Part shown: positions 5,531 to 12,934 of the stretch, piece by piece
Numbering within the stretch: position 1 is the stretch's first letter
Layout: every line of letters starts with the position of its first letter
Source: Gemmatimonadales bacterium UBA4718
GTDB taxonomy: Bacteria > Gemmatimonadota > Gemmatimonadetes > Gemmatimonadales > Gemmatimonadaceae
Assembly: GCA_002404375.1 (NCBI GenBank)
Contig: DHJO01000067.1
Span: 306-13,239, forward strand
Length of the DNA: 12,934 nt
Direction: 5' to 3'
Program-made: the position numbers and the translations under genes
The notes under the pieces: model-generated
Databases searched by the model: none
Told to the model about the DNA's origin: nothing
Seen by the model: only the letters and a program-made list of their open reading frames with translations

Positions 5531-8341
5531 TCAGTTTGCAGTTAGCGCCGCGGAATTGACAACGGCTTTTGCGACGGCCTGCTGAAGCGGGCCAACGTCA
5601 GGAAAGTACCCGCTCGCGTTCGTTCCCATGTCCTGCCGGTTCGTGAGCAGCACGATCGAGAGTCCGTATTTCGGAACGCCCAGGACGTACGTCCCGGTGA
5701 AGCCTGTGTGTGAGAAACTGCCGTCAGGCAATACCGTCGGTGCCTGCCAGCCGAGGTAGTTCTGATATTTGTCTCGAGTGAGAAACATGTCGACGACCTG
5801 TGGCCGGATGTATTGGTGGCCCGCGTAGCTGCCACGGTTGTTCAACAGATCGAGCAACACCCGGACGTCGCCCGCGGTCGAAAAGAGTCCCGCGTGTCCG
5901 GCAACGCCGCCGTTTGCGTAGAACGAATTCCCATCGTCGACTTCTCCGTTCAGCACGTACTGCCGCCACCCGTTCCACGCTGTCGGGTCACCGCGATAGC
6001 GGTATCCGAATGTCGAATCGTAGACCATGTGGCGCTCGTAGATGTTTCCCTGTTCCGTCTCGGCGAAGTCTGTGAACCCGTGCGCTTTCGGATTGAAGGT
6101 CGTTGACCTGAGCCCGAGCGGGCGATACAGATTTTGCTCGAGGAACGCGTCGAGCGGCACGCCGCTCACGCGCTCGACGATGTACCCGAGGAGCATGAAG
6201 CCGAGATCACTGTAGTGCCGGGCGTCGCCTACACCCCACTGGAGCGGCATGTCGCGTATCACGGCGTATGTCTGAGCGCCGTTGGAGGCGTGGTAGTAGA
6301 GCGGCTGCCATTGTACGAGCCCCGACGAGTGCTGGAGCAGGTGCCTGACCGTAATGCTGTCGAGATGCGGCCCACGAAAGTCGGGCAGGTAGCGCGACAC
6401 GGGAGAATCGACGTCGACCAGTCCCCGGTCGACGAGGAGCATCGTCGCCATCGTCGTCGCCATGACCTTCGTGACCGACGCGAGATCAAATATCGTCGAT
6501 GTCCGCATCGGACGCGGAACGGCAAGTCGGCGCATCTCGTAGTCATTGAGCTGCGCATATCCAAAGGCGCGCTCGTGCACGACACGCCCGTTCCTGGAAA
6601 CAAGAAACACCGCGCCCGGAATCAACGTCCCGACAGCCGCGCCGATCAGCGAGTCGGCAGACGCAATCCCGCCGGCGAGGGCAGCATCCGGACGACTGGG
6701 AGAGCCCGCCGGAGCATGGTCGCCGACTACGCGAAAAACGCAGAGTCCGTGCGGCGCCACCTTTCCCAGGCTAATCATGGCGCCGTCCGCCGAAATCCCG
6801 ATGACAACGCAGGCGCTCGAAGGATCGCCGTAAAGCCGCTCCAGCCCGAACCGCCCACCCCGCAGCGCTGGGGCAAGAGAAACTCCGACGCGATCGATCA
6901 GTCGGTCACCAAAATTCAGCGCGATCAGGATTTTCTCCTCGGGAGAGCGCCGCACGATTGCGGCGACGGCGGCATTACTCGCCGTCCCGACCTCGAGATC
7001 GCCGGAGGTGAGCGCAGGGTGCTCGTTTCGCAGATGAATCAGCCTGCGGTAGTGGTTGAGGAGTGATGCGGGATCCCCGTTCTGAGCAGCGACGTTTTTG
7101 GACGCCCAGTCGGGCTGCGGAGCTTCCCACGGAGTCCCAGTCGTAAATCCAGCGCCGGCCGCACTGCTCCACTGCATTGGAGTTCGTATCTGCTCGTCGG
7201 GCTTTGGCCCGATCATCCCGATCTCCTCGCCGTAGTAAGCGAAGGCGACTCCCGGGAGCATCAGCATCGCGCTCGCTGCTACCCGCGCCTTTGCCACGTC
7301 AGAGACGACGGTCATGATCCGCGGCTGATCGTGGTTGGTGAGAAACGGCGACCATCGACCCGCGGGAAGCTTCGCGTTCGTTTCCTGAACCGACCGAACG
7401 AATGGAGACGCAAGGCCGGTGCGTGCCGCTTCGACGGTTCCTCGCGCAACATCGAAGGCAAAGTATGCGTCAAGCTGCTCCGGGTAGTACGACGCGAGGA
7501 TATCAATCGGGCCGTCCGCCATCTCGCCGATGGTGAACGAGCCCGGCGCGTCCCGCCGAATGGCGTCGCCAAGCACATGCAAGACCTCGTGAGTGCCAGG
7601 CGTGTGCTTTAGCTGATCTCCTTCTTCGACCAGGTACGGGATCGCATCGAACCGAAACCCGTCGACGCCCATCTCCTTCAGCCAGTACGCCGTCACTTTC
7701 TGCATCTCCTGCACTACGGCAGGAGTCCCGTAATTGAGATCCGGCATCCCGTGCCAGAACACTCCGTAGTAGTACTCGTCGCGCACCGGCGACTTGTGCC
7801 ACGCCACCTGACCCCACGGACCCGGCTGATTCGGGTTCACAGTCGACCATCGGTACCACGAGCGATATGGGCTCGCCGGATCTTTCAGCGCCGATTGAAA
7901 CCAGGGGTGGTCGCTCGACGAATGGTTGGGTACGAAGTCGACGATGATGCGAATCCCGCGGCTATGCGCGGCTCTTACCAGCTCGCGAAAATCCTGGTCG
8001 GTGCCGTAACGCGGATCCACGTGGTAGTAGTCCGTGACATCGTAGCCGTGATAGCTCACCGATTTGGCGATCGGCATCAGCCAGATACAGTTCGCGCCGA
8101 GGTCGGTCGAGCTCTGCGGATTCCCGTCGTTGATGTAGTCGAGGTGCGCGATCAAGCCGCGGAGATCCCCCACGCCATCCCCGTCGGCATCGGCAAAGGA
8201 GCGGACAAAGACCTCGTAGCAGACGCCAGTATGCGGCGTGTGCGGCGTGGATTCCGCCAACCCGCTCCCACGCGGACCATGCGCACACGAGAGCGCAGCA
8301 AAGCCTGACGCCCAGACGGCCCAACGGATTTGCTGAAGCAT
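5531..8341 (-). CDS. Exported fusion: GH13 alpha-glucan hydrolase plus class-C beta-lactamase-like serine hydrolase
   Basis: One 936-residue open frame. Residues 1-19 look like a signal with a loose lipobox (AALSC, C19), so it is probably an envelope lipoprotein. Residues about 38-538 are a GH13 enzyme with all four conserved regions: DFVPNH (135-140), GFRFD with nucleophile D232, IGEMAD with acid/base E273, and TNHD with D338. YYGEEIG (369-375) and RTPMQW (386-391) resemble the GH13 subfamily of lipoprotein amylases such as Halothermothrix AmyA. Residues about 562-930 are a serine hydrolase with SVTK (S622, K625), YSD (710-712, in place of YxN) and HTG (878-880). The linker (about 539-560) is Ala/Pro/Ser-rich. 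No Met lies between 522 and 603 and the second half has no signal peptide, so this is a true single protein. Likely activities: cleavage of alpha-1,4-glucans, and an esterase, peptidase or transpeptidase-like reaction of unknown substrate. No Shine-Dalgarno is seen. Confidence 0.93.
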   Translation of the reverse strand: MLQQIRWAVWASGFAALSCAHGPRGSGLAESTPHTPHTGVCYEVFVRSFADADGDGVGDLRGLIAHLDYINDGNPQSSTDLGANCIWLMPIAKSVSYHGYDVTDYYHVDPRYGTDQDFRELVRAAHSRGIRIIVDFVPNHSSSDHPWFQSALKDPASPYRSWYRWSTVNPNQPGPWGQVAWHKSPVRDEYYYGVFWHGMPDLNYGTPAVVQEMQKVTAYWLKEMGVDGFRFDAIPYLVEEGDQLKHTPGTHEVLHVLGDAIRRDAPGSFTIGEMADGPIDILASYYPEQLDAYFAFDVARGTVEAARTGLASPFVRSVQETNAKLPAGRWSPFLTNHDQPRIMTVVSDVAKARVAASAMLMLPGVAFAYYGEEIGMIGPKPDEQIRTPMQWSSAAGAGFTTGTPWEAPQPDWASKNVAAQNGDPASLLNHYRRLIHLRNEHPALTSGDLEVGTASNAAVAAIVRRSPEEKILIALNFGDRLIDRVGVSLAPALRGGRFGLERLYGDPSSACVVIGISADGAMISLGKVAPHGLCVFRVVGDHAPAGSPSRPDAALAGGIASADSLIGAAVGTLIPGAVFLVSRNGRVVHERAFGYAQLNDYEMRRLAVPRPMRTSTIFDLASVTKVMATTMATMLLVDRGLVDVDSPVSRYLPDFRGPHLDSITVRHLLQHSSGLVQWQPLYYHASNGAQTYAVIRDMPLQWGVGDARHYSDLGFMLLGYIVERVSGVPLDAFLEQNLYRPLGLRSTTFNPKAHGFTDFAETEQGNIYERHMVYDSTFGYRYRGDPTAWNGWRQYVLNGEVDDGNSFYANGGVAGHAGLFSTAGDVRVLLDLLNNRGSYAGHQYIRPQVVDMFLTRDKYQNYLGWQAPTVLPDGSFSHTGFTGTYVLGVPKYGLSIVLLTNRQDMGTNASGYFPDVGPLQQAVAKAVVNSAALTAN

Positions 8342-8369
8342 TGTTATCGTGCGGAAAGGTGGACTGGGC

Positions 8370-8384
8370 TGGCGACCATCGCCA
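8370..8384. other. Short perfect hairpin between divergent genes
   Basis: Six base pairs (TGGCGA/TCGCCA) close a CCA loop, followed on the plus strand by CTTTTG. It lies 29 bp upstream of the GH13 fusion start, so it could sit in that gene's leader RNA or serve as a protein-binding site in the 134-bp divergent spacer (8342-8475). No clear promoter pair was found in this spacer. Confidence 0.25.
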
Positions 8385-8461
8385 CTTTTGTATTACTCTC
8401 TCAACCGGTCGCAGCCTCCCGAGTGCGCCCTGCTAGCCAAATTTGAGACTCTCAGTTCCGC

Positions 8462-8467
8462 GAGGAA
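8462..8467 (+). promoter_or_regulatory. Ribosome binding site choosing the TTG start at 8476
   Basis: GAGGAA is followed by eight bases and then TTG at 8476. It is the clearest Shine-Dalgarno in the window. It decides against the longer TTG start at 8443, which has no such motif. Confidence 0.6.
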
Positions 8468-8475
8468 ATTCGCTT

Positions 8476-9177
8476 TTGCGTTCATGCTTTGCAGTCCTGG
8501 CTGTCGCGGCACTTGGCGCGGCCTGTCAGCCGCAACCCAAGCCCCTCGAGCTGCCGCGCGTGATTCGCGACACCGTCGCCGTGCGGGATCCGGATCAGGA
8601 CAAGCGAATCGCCCGTCTCGAGCTCCAGCTATTGGCGAGGGACGCGCAGATCGAGGATCTTCAGACGAAACTCGACGATACCCGGGCGGAAGTCGTGCGC
8701 GCGATGGCGAAGCTGCAATCGGGCGCGAGTCGCGCTCAAGCCGCGTCGGCAATGGCCGAAGCGGAAGTTGCTCTCCAGACGATGAGATCGGGCGCCCAGG
8801 CGGACCCGCCCGAAGCCGCGGAGATTACGCGATTCGTGCGACTGGCCGCCACCGAATTCGACAAGGCGAACTATGGTGGCTCGCTCTATCTGGCGAACCA
8901 GGCCAAGACCCTGGCTACGTCGTATCGTGGTCGACTTGCGGTTGGGGGTCGCGATGCCGCGCGGCCCGGAGAGATTCCCTTCGCCGTTCCACTCAAGCTG
9001 CTGACGACTACTCGCGGAAATGTTCGTGGGGGTCCCGGCACGGGGTTCCCGATCGTCTTCGCCGCGGACTCCGGAACGACGTTGACCGGCTATTCCTACG
9101 CCGACGAGTGGATCCGGATCAGTGACGACACAGGGCGCGGGGGCTGGATCTTCCGCACCCTCGTCGCCCGACCTTAG
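8476..9177 (+). CDS. Lipoprotein with coiled coil and C-terminal SH3b domain
   Basis: A 233-residue exported protein. Seen: a short lipoprotein signal (MRSCFAVLAV, then LGAAC with C17 as the likely lipidated Cys). Next come a Pro-rich spacer (18-35), a heptad-like charged helix (about 40-82, ARLELQLLARDAQIEDLQ), an Ala-rich helix (83-105), a further helical segment (about 113-150), and a bacterial SH3 domain (about 173-232: RGNVRGGPGTGFPIV through EWIRIS and GGWIFRTLV). Known: SH3b domains of this type bind cell-wall peptides or partner proteins. Inferred: an envelope-tethered rod with a binding head, perhaps oligomeric through the coiled coil. The start is TTG with a good Shine-Dalgarno; a longer start at 8443 would add 11 residues. 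It diverges from the GH13 fusion. Its stop directly abuts the stop of the convergent diguanylate cyclase, leaving no room for a terminator between them. Confidence 0.82.
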   Translation: MRSCFAVLAVAALGAACQPQPKPLELPRVIRDTVAVRDPDQDKRIARLELQLLARDAQIEDLQTKLDDTRAEVVRAMAKLQSGASRAQAASAMAEAEVALQTMRSGAQADPPEAAEITRFVRLAATEFDKANYGGSLYLANQAKTLATSYRGRLAVGGRDAARPGEIPFAVPLKLLTTTRGNVRGGPGTGFPIVFAADSGTTLTGYSYADEWIRISDDTGRGGWIFRTLVARP

Positions 9178-10929
9178 TCAGCTTCCGGTCTTTGCCAGCT
9201 TCCGGGCGCGGATCGCACGATCGCGCCCTTCCCGTTTCGCCTGGTAGAGGGCCTCATCAGCGATCGATATCAAGCCCTCGGCGTTGTCGGCGTCTTCGGG
9301 GAATGTCGCGACACCTATGCTCAGCGTCATCTTGCGACCCGTGAATTTCTTGGCGGCGACACGGGCACGGATGTGCTCGGCTAGCTCGAATGCATCGGTT
9401 GCAGCGGTGTCTGGCATCATGACGACGAACTCTTCCCCACCGTAGCGGGCGACGCAATCCACGGGGCGGGCCGACTCGCGCATGATGTCGGAGATTGCCT
9501 TCAGGACTTCGTCACCGGCGGGGTGCCCGAACGCATCGTTGTACTGCTTGAAGTGATCGACATCGCCGACCAGAACCGAGAAGCTCCTGCGCTCGCGCTT
9601 GCACCGGCCCTCTTCGTGGTTGAGACGCCGCATCAGCTCGCGGTGGTTGTCGAGACCGGTCAAGCTGTCGGTCGTGGACAGTAGCTCGAGCTCCTCGTTC
9701 TTCTTGCGCAGAGTCTCGTGGATCAGATCGAGCTCTCGACGTCCTTCGCGGAGACGGGACACCATGTGATTGAAGACATCGGTGAGGTAGCCGACTTCTC
9801 CGCCGCCCGGCGCCTCGGGCAAGTCGACCGCGAGGTCCCCGGCCGCCACCTCGCCCGCGGCCTTCGTGAGAAGGTCGAGAGGGCGAGCGATCAGGAGGCC
9901 CAGACGATAGCCGGTGGCCGACACGAGAACGAGGAGAAGCGCGATAACGAGAAGCGAGACGTCGCGAAAATGGCGGACCTGCTGAAAGGCTGATTTGGCT
10001 GATATCTCCGATATGATCGCCCAGGTGGCCTGCGGGACGTGCTCGAGGGTTCCGATGACGTCGCGCCCGCCGAAGCTGGTGTAGGTGAATGGCGCGCGTG
10101 CACTGTTCAGGAGATTCTTCATCGTGGGAGGCGCCATTCGCGTGTTGACGAGGACCTGCGTCATCCCCTCGGAGCTGGCGATCGGATACCCCTTGCTATT
10201 GACCAGGAAAATCGCTCCGGTACTGTCGCGGGCGAATGCGCGGAGCAGGAGCCTGACGGGCGCCAGATTCAGCTCCGCCGCGAACGCTCCAATTAGTCGT
10301 CCATCTGCGCGTTGGGCAGGGACGGCTACCACCAGCTTGGCTCTTCCCGCTTTCGGATCCCAGTACACGTCGCCGACGATCTGCGTCTCCGAATGGAGAG
10401 TTGCCTGCCAATCGCGGGGAAGTCGGATCTGGCTGATCTCTCCACTGCTAGCCACGACCTTTCCATCCAGATCCAGCACCATCAGCTGCTCGAAATCGCT
10501 GAATCGCTCGTGCAGAGACAGGAGATAGTCGCGGAGCCTGCCCTCCGCCTGGGAGTTGGCCACCGCAGATGCCCGACCGCCGGTGGCCGGACGGTCCAGG
10601 GTGTTCGCGACTTCATCCGAGCCGGCGAACACGCGCAGATCGTACAAACGCTCCTTGAGCCAGACGCCTGTTGCGCGCGCGCTCTGTGCGCTCTCCGAAA
10701 GGAGATCCTCCGTGATCTTGTTCTCGAGTGCGTGCCGATTCTGGTTGTAGGAGATTCCGAGCATGACGCCCGACGGGAGGAGCGCGGCGACAACAGCGAA
10801 CGCGAGAACTCTGCTCCGAATGCTCTCGAGTCGAGGGAAAGGGAGGTATTTGGCGCGCGCGCGCGGAGTAACCGCGTTCACGGCTGACGCAGGCCTGATT
10901 GGCGTGACACCATCGGGGGACGTGGACAT
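9178..10929 (-). CDS. Membrane-bound diguanylate cyclase (dCache-HAMP-GGDEF)
   Basis: A 583-residue inner-membrane signalling enzyme that makes cyclic di-GMP from two GTP. Seen, numbered from the ATG at 10929: TM1 (about 41-61); a periplasmic double-Cache-like sensor (about 64-320) containing VLDLDGKVVASSG and FLVNSKGYPIASSEG; TM2 (about 324-348); HAMP (about 349-398); a short signalling coiled coil (about 394-418); and GGDEF (about 420-575). The active-site loop is GGEEF (497-501) and the metal motif DVDHFKQYND (456-465) is intact, so activity is expected. The inhibitory site RPVD (488-491) lies exactly five residues before GGEEF, so product feedback is expected. No EAL or HD-GYP domain is present. 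A GTG three bases upstream (10932) is an alternative start; neither has a strong Shine-Dalgarno. The ligand of the sensor is unknown. The leader contains paired sequences (see 10950-11061). Confidence 0.93.
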   Translation of the reverse strand: MSTSPDGVTPIRPASAVNAVTPRARAKYLPFPRLESIRSRVLAFAVVAALLPSGVMLGISYNQNRHALENKITEDLLSESAQSARATGVWLKERLYDLRVFAGSDEVANTLDRPATGGRASAVANSQAEGRLRDYLLSLHERFSDFEQLMVLDLDGKVVASSGEISQIRLPRDWQATLHSETQIVGDVYWDPKAGRAKLVVAVPAQRADGRLIGAFAAELNLAPVRLLLRAFARDSTGAIFLVNSKGYPIASSEGMTQVLVNTRMAPPTMKNLLNSARAPFTYTSFGGRDVIGTLEHVPQATWAIISEISAKSAFQQVRHFRDVSLLVIALLLVLVSATGYRLGLLIARPLDLLTKAAGEVAAGDLAVDLPEAPGGGEVGYLTDVFNHMVSRLREGRRELDLIHETLRKKNEELELLSTTDSLTGLDNHRELMRRLNHEEGRCKRERRSFSVLVGDVDHFKQYNDAFGHPAGDEVLKAISDIMRESARPVDCVARYGGEEFVVMMPDTAATDAFELAEHIRARVAAKKFTGRKMTLSIGVATFPEDADNAEGLISIADEALYQAKREGRDRAIRARKLAKTGS

Positions 10930-10949
10930 CACGTAAAAGACGATTTAAC

Positions 10950-10968
10950 CCCCGTTGAGCTACCGGGG
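10950..10968 (-). promoter_or_regulatory. Hairpin in the leader of the diguanylate cyclase
   Basis: CCCCG and CGGGG form a perfect five-pair, GC-only stem around a nine-base loop, ending 20 bp before the ATG at 10929. On the minus strand the 3' arm contains the only G-rich run close to the start, so the stem could hide the ribosome-binding region. It could also be chance, given the GC content. Confidence 0.4.
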
Positions 10969-10981
10969 AATTTCTGGAGAC

Positions 10982-11061
10982 GATCAACACAAATCGGCGT
11001 GAGATGTTTACTCTGCCGGAGAAACATCTGACGCCATCCAGGTCACAATTGTGTTGCGATC
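10982..11061. repeat. Nested long inverted repeat upstream of the diguanylate cyclase
   Basis: Inner arms 10996-11009 and 11022-11035 pair at 13 of 14 positions (GGCGTgAGATGTTT with AAACATCTgACGCC). Inside, CTC/GAG closes a five-base loop. Outer arms 10986-10992 and 11049-11055 (AACACAA/TTGTGTT) pair perfectly, and flanking GATC (10982-10985 and 11058-11061) extends the pairing with a two-base bulge. The right outer arm overlaps a perfect palindrome, CACAATTGTG (11044-11053). As RNA from the minus strand it would lie about 50-130 nt before the cyclase start. Confidence 0.75.
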
Positions 11062-11279
11062 CGGTCGTTTGCCAGGGACGCTGTTCTGCGATGTCCTCCT
11101 GCGAGCATTTCCGCAACATCATAACCCCGATCGCAGCCCCAGAGAATTGACCGAAACCATTGCTACTGCTGAGCTTGCCTTGCTCACATTTCTGCGGATC
11201 ATCGCAAGCACCAATCGACGGGAGACGACTGAGATACCTAACCGCTTGCCCTACCGCTACTTAGGGTCAATTATCAACA

Positions 11280-11308
11280 TTGATTTTAACATGTTGTGGA
11301 GCTACATT
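11280..11308 (+). promoter_or_regulatory. Candidate sigma-70-type promoter for gyrA
   Basis: TTGATT (11280-11285) and TACATT (11303-11308) each match four of six consensus bases at the ideal 17-bp spacing, which would start transcription near 11315 and give a leader of about 67 nt. An inverted repeat CAACAT/ATGTTG (11275-11280 and 11291-11296) overlaps the -35 box and could be an operator. This is pattern matching only. Confidence 0.3.
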
Positions 11309-11334
11309 AAACGCTACCTCAAACGGAGGCGTTT
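11309..11334 (+). terminator. Terminator-like stem with T-run upstream of gyrA
   Basis: AAACG (11309-11313) pairs with CGTTT (11330-11334) and CCTC (11317-11320) with GAGG (11326-11329), with a three-base bulge and a five-base loop. The T-run is 11332-11336. It could stop readthrough from upstream or act as an attenuator, but the bulge and short T-run make it weak. It ends about 47 bp before the gyrA ATG. Confidence 0.35.
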
Positions 11335-11381
11335 TTGTCCTCCCACCCCGCCTCCGAACCCAGTAGCAACCACCGGATTTA

Positions 11382-12934
11382 ATGACGGCTCCGAACAACA
11401 GAGAGCGCATCCTTCCGCGCCTCATTCACGAAGAAATCAAAGAATCGTTCATCAACTACTCGATGAGCGTCATAGTCTCTCGTGCGCTGCCCGACGTGCG
11501 CGATGGACTCAAGCCGGTGCACCGGCGCGTACTCTACGCGATGAACGAGCTCGGTCTCGTTCCGGGGCGGCCCTACAAGAAGTCCGCGACCGTCGTCGGC
11601 GACGTGCTCGGGAAGTATCATCCGCACGGCGACCAGTCGGTATACGACGCGCTAGTGCGCATGGTGCAGGATTTCTCGCTCCGCTATCCGCTCGTCGACG
11701 GCCAGGGAAACTTCGGCAGCGTTGATGGTGATCCCGCCGCCGCGTACCGCTACACTGAATCGCGTCTCACCCGCATTGCTGTGGAGATGCTGGCCGACAT
11801 CGACAAGAACACCGTCGATTTCGCCCCGAACTTCGACGACAGGCTGCTCGAGCCAAAGGTTCTGCCCTCGGCCATTCCGAATCTCGTCGTCAACGGCTCT
11901 TCGGGAATCGCCGTCGGCATGGCGACCAACATTCCGCCGCATAATCTCCACGAAGTCGTCGCCGCTATCACCGCGTTGATCGACAATCCGGAGCTGACGC
12001 CGACCGAGATCAGAAAACTGATCAAAGGGCCCGACTTCCCGACTGGCGGCTACATCTACGGCCGCGCCGGCATCAAGGATTATCAGGAGACTGGACGCGG
12101 GCGGATCGTGATGCGCGCGCGCGCGGTCATCGAGGAGAAGGAGTCCTCGAGCAAGTCGCAGATCGTGGTCACCGAGCTCCCCTACCAGGTCAACAAGGCC
12201 AAGCTGATCGGAGACATGGCCGAGCTGGTAAAGGCAGGGAAGCTCGAGGGAATTTCCGCGCTCCGCGACGAATCCGACAAAGACGGCATGCGGGTCGTAA
12301 TCGAGCTCAAGCGCGACGCGATTCCTCGCGTGGTGCTCAACCAGCTGTACAAGCACACGGTGATGCAGTCGACCTTCGGCGTCATCATGCTGGCGCTCGT
12401 ACCCGACTCACACACGACCCAACTGGTGCCGAAGGTGATGCCGCTCAAGGAAGTGCTGCAGCACTACATCGAGCATCGGCACCAGGTCGTAGTACGTCGC
12501 ACTCAGTTCGAGCTGGATAAGGCGCTCGAGCGCGAGCACATCCTCGAGGGGCTCAAGATCGCCGTCGACAACATCGATGCGGTGATCAAGCTCATTCGCG
12601 CGGCCGACGACACGCCGACGGCGAGCGCACAGCTTCAGAAGCGGTTCAAGCTCAGTGAGAGACAGGCCGAGGCCATCCTCAACATGCGTCTGGCGAAGCT
12701 CACTGGTCTGGAGATCGAAAAGCTCGAGGCCGAGCTGAAGGAAGTCCTCGCTTTCATAAAGGAGATGAGGGAGATCCTCGCGTCCAAGCCACGCCGGCTG
12801 AAGATCATCCGCGACGAGCTGCAGCAGGTGTCGGACAAATACGGTGACGAGCGCCGGTCCGAGATCACGAGCGACGAAGGCGAGTTCACGATCGAAGACC
12901 TGATCGCCGAAGAGGACATGGTCATCACCATCTC
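11382..12934 (+). CDS. gyrA: DNA gyrase subunit A, N-terminal 517 codons, cut by window edge
   Basis: Gyrase A cuts and passes DNA to introduce negative supercoils, working with GyrB in the cytoplasm. Seen: the open frame from the ATG at 11382 reads [20 protein letters not shown] and then [31 protein letters not shown], the canonical GyrA/ParC opening. The catalytic tyrosine is Y124 (RYTES). The winged-helix DNA-gate region (about 30-160), the tower (about 210-330) and the start of the coiled coil (about 360 onward) follow in order. The C-terminal beta-pinwheel and the GyrA box lie beyond the window, so GyrA is favoured over ParC on similarity of the visible part only. The quinolone-contact segment reads [12 protein letters not shown], with Q85 where E. 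coli GyrA has Ser83 and D89 at the Asp87 position. No Shine-Dalgarno is seen. gyrB is not adjacent upstream. Confidence 0.94.
   Translation, partial: MTAPNNRERILPRLIHEEIKESFINYSMSVIVSRALPDVRDGLKPVHRRVLYAMNELGLVPGRPYKKSATVVGDVLGKYHPHGDQSVYDALVRMVQDFSLRYPLVDGQGNFGSVDGDPAAAYRYTESRLTRIAVEMLADIDKNTVDFAPNFDDRLLEPKVLPSAIPNLVVNGSSGIAVGMATNIPPHNLHEVVAAITALIDNPELTPTEIRKLIKGPDFPTGGYIYGRAGIKDYQETGRGRIVMRARAVIEEKESSSKSQIVVTELPYQVNKAKLIGDMAELVKAGKLEGISALRDESDKDGMRVVIELKRDAIPRVVLNQLYKHTVMQSTFGVIMLALVPDSHTTQLVPKVMPLKEVLQHYIEHRHQVVVRRTQFELDKALEREHILEGLKIAVDNIDAVIKLIRAADDTPTASAQLQKRFKLSERQAEAILNMRLAKLTGLEIEKLEAELKEVLAFIKEMREILASKPRRLKIIRDELQQVSDKYGDERRSEITSDEGEFTIEDLIAEEDMVITI

Larger units (their letters stand above)
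10933..11381. other. Noncoding divergent control region between diguanylate cyclase and gyrA
   Basis: About 450 bp with no credible gene on either strand; the open frames crossing it are shadows of gyrA and the cyclase. It holds a hairpin near the cyclase start, a nested long inverted repeat, an AT-richer half (about 11,100-11,310), a promoter-like pair, a terminator-like stem and one near-consensus DnaA-box-like nonamer (TTATCAACA, 11271-11279). No tRNA-like fold was recognised. Confidence 0.7.

Noticed and set aside
6134..7066. 310-codon plus-strand open frame opposite the GH13 fusion
   Set aside because: It is antisense to a gene with complete catalytic motifs and shows no recognisable domain, only charged GC-rich shadow sequence.
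10933..11061. Known cyclic di-GMP riboswitch (GEMM type) before the cyclase
   Set aside because: The paired elements form long simple stems and I could not recognise the conserved GEMM core or tetraloop-receptor arrangement.
10933..11381. Replication origin near gyrA
   Set aside because: Just one near-consensus DnaA-box-like nonamer and no dnaA, dnaN or cluster of boxes; not enough to claim an origin.
11051..11725. 224-codon plus-strand open frame crossing the gyrA start
   Set aside because: It runs out of frame through the conserved GyrA N-terminus and has no plausible start or domain.

Overview
This GC-rich window (AT-richer only between about 11,100 and 11,310) is a bacterial chromosomal segment with densely packed genes. 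Several features together fit a Gram-negative soil- or water-type bacterium: probable lipoproteins, a 2-oxoglutarate dehydrogenase E2 gene, gyrA, a GGDEF regulator, GTG and TTG start codons, and few Shine-Dalgarno motifs. The gene styles recall Gemmatimonadota, but that is an impression from memory and was not tested. I see no rRNA, tRNA, CRISPR array, insertion sequence or phage gene.

Layout. (1) Bases 1-419, minus strand: the N-terminal 139 codons of a dihydrolipoamide succinyltransferase (sucB), running off the left edge. A G-rich repetitive tract lies in its linker-coding part. (2) Bases 516-5493, plus strand: a probable five-gene operon. It holds an MDR-family oxidoreductase, a tiny zinc-ribbon protein, a secreted Gly/Ala-rich protein of unknown function, a small membrane protein of the mechanosensitive-channel 'conserved TM helix' type, and an APC-family amino acid permease. 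Three of the four junctions overlap and the fourth gap is 25 bp. (3) Bases 5531-8341, minus strand: a 936-residue exported protein joining a complete GH13 alpha-glucan hydrolase to a complete class-C beta-lactamase-like serine hydrolase. (4) Bases 8476-9177, plus strand: a coiled-coil/SH3b lipoprotein, whose stop codon directly abuts the stop of (5) a membrane-bound diguanylate cyclase (9178-10929, minus strand). (6) A 452-bp noncoding region with strong inverted repeats, then (7) gyrA (11382 to the right edge, plus strand).

How the genes may work together: the window mixes core functions (TCA cycle, DNA topology) with envelope and transport functions. The operon looks like a membrane and transport unit translated in a coupled way. 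The divergent pair around 8342-8475 encodes two exported envelope proteins. The DGC and gyrA diverge from a shared control region whose paired sequences would lie in the DGC leader RNA.

The most unusual items are the GH13-serine hydrolase fusion, the nested inverted repeat upstream of the diguanylate cyclase, the Gln at the quinolone-contact position of GyrA, and the G-rich tract inside sucB. I found no convincing evidence of a wholly new multi-gene system.
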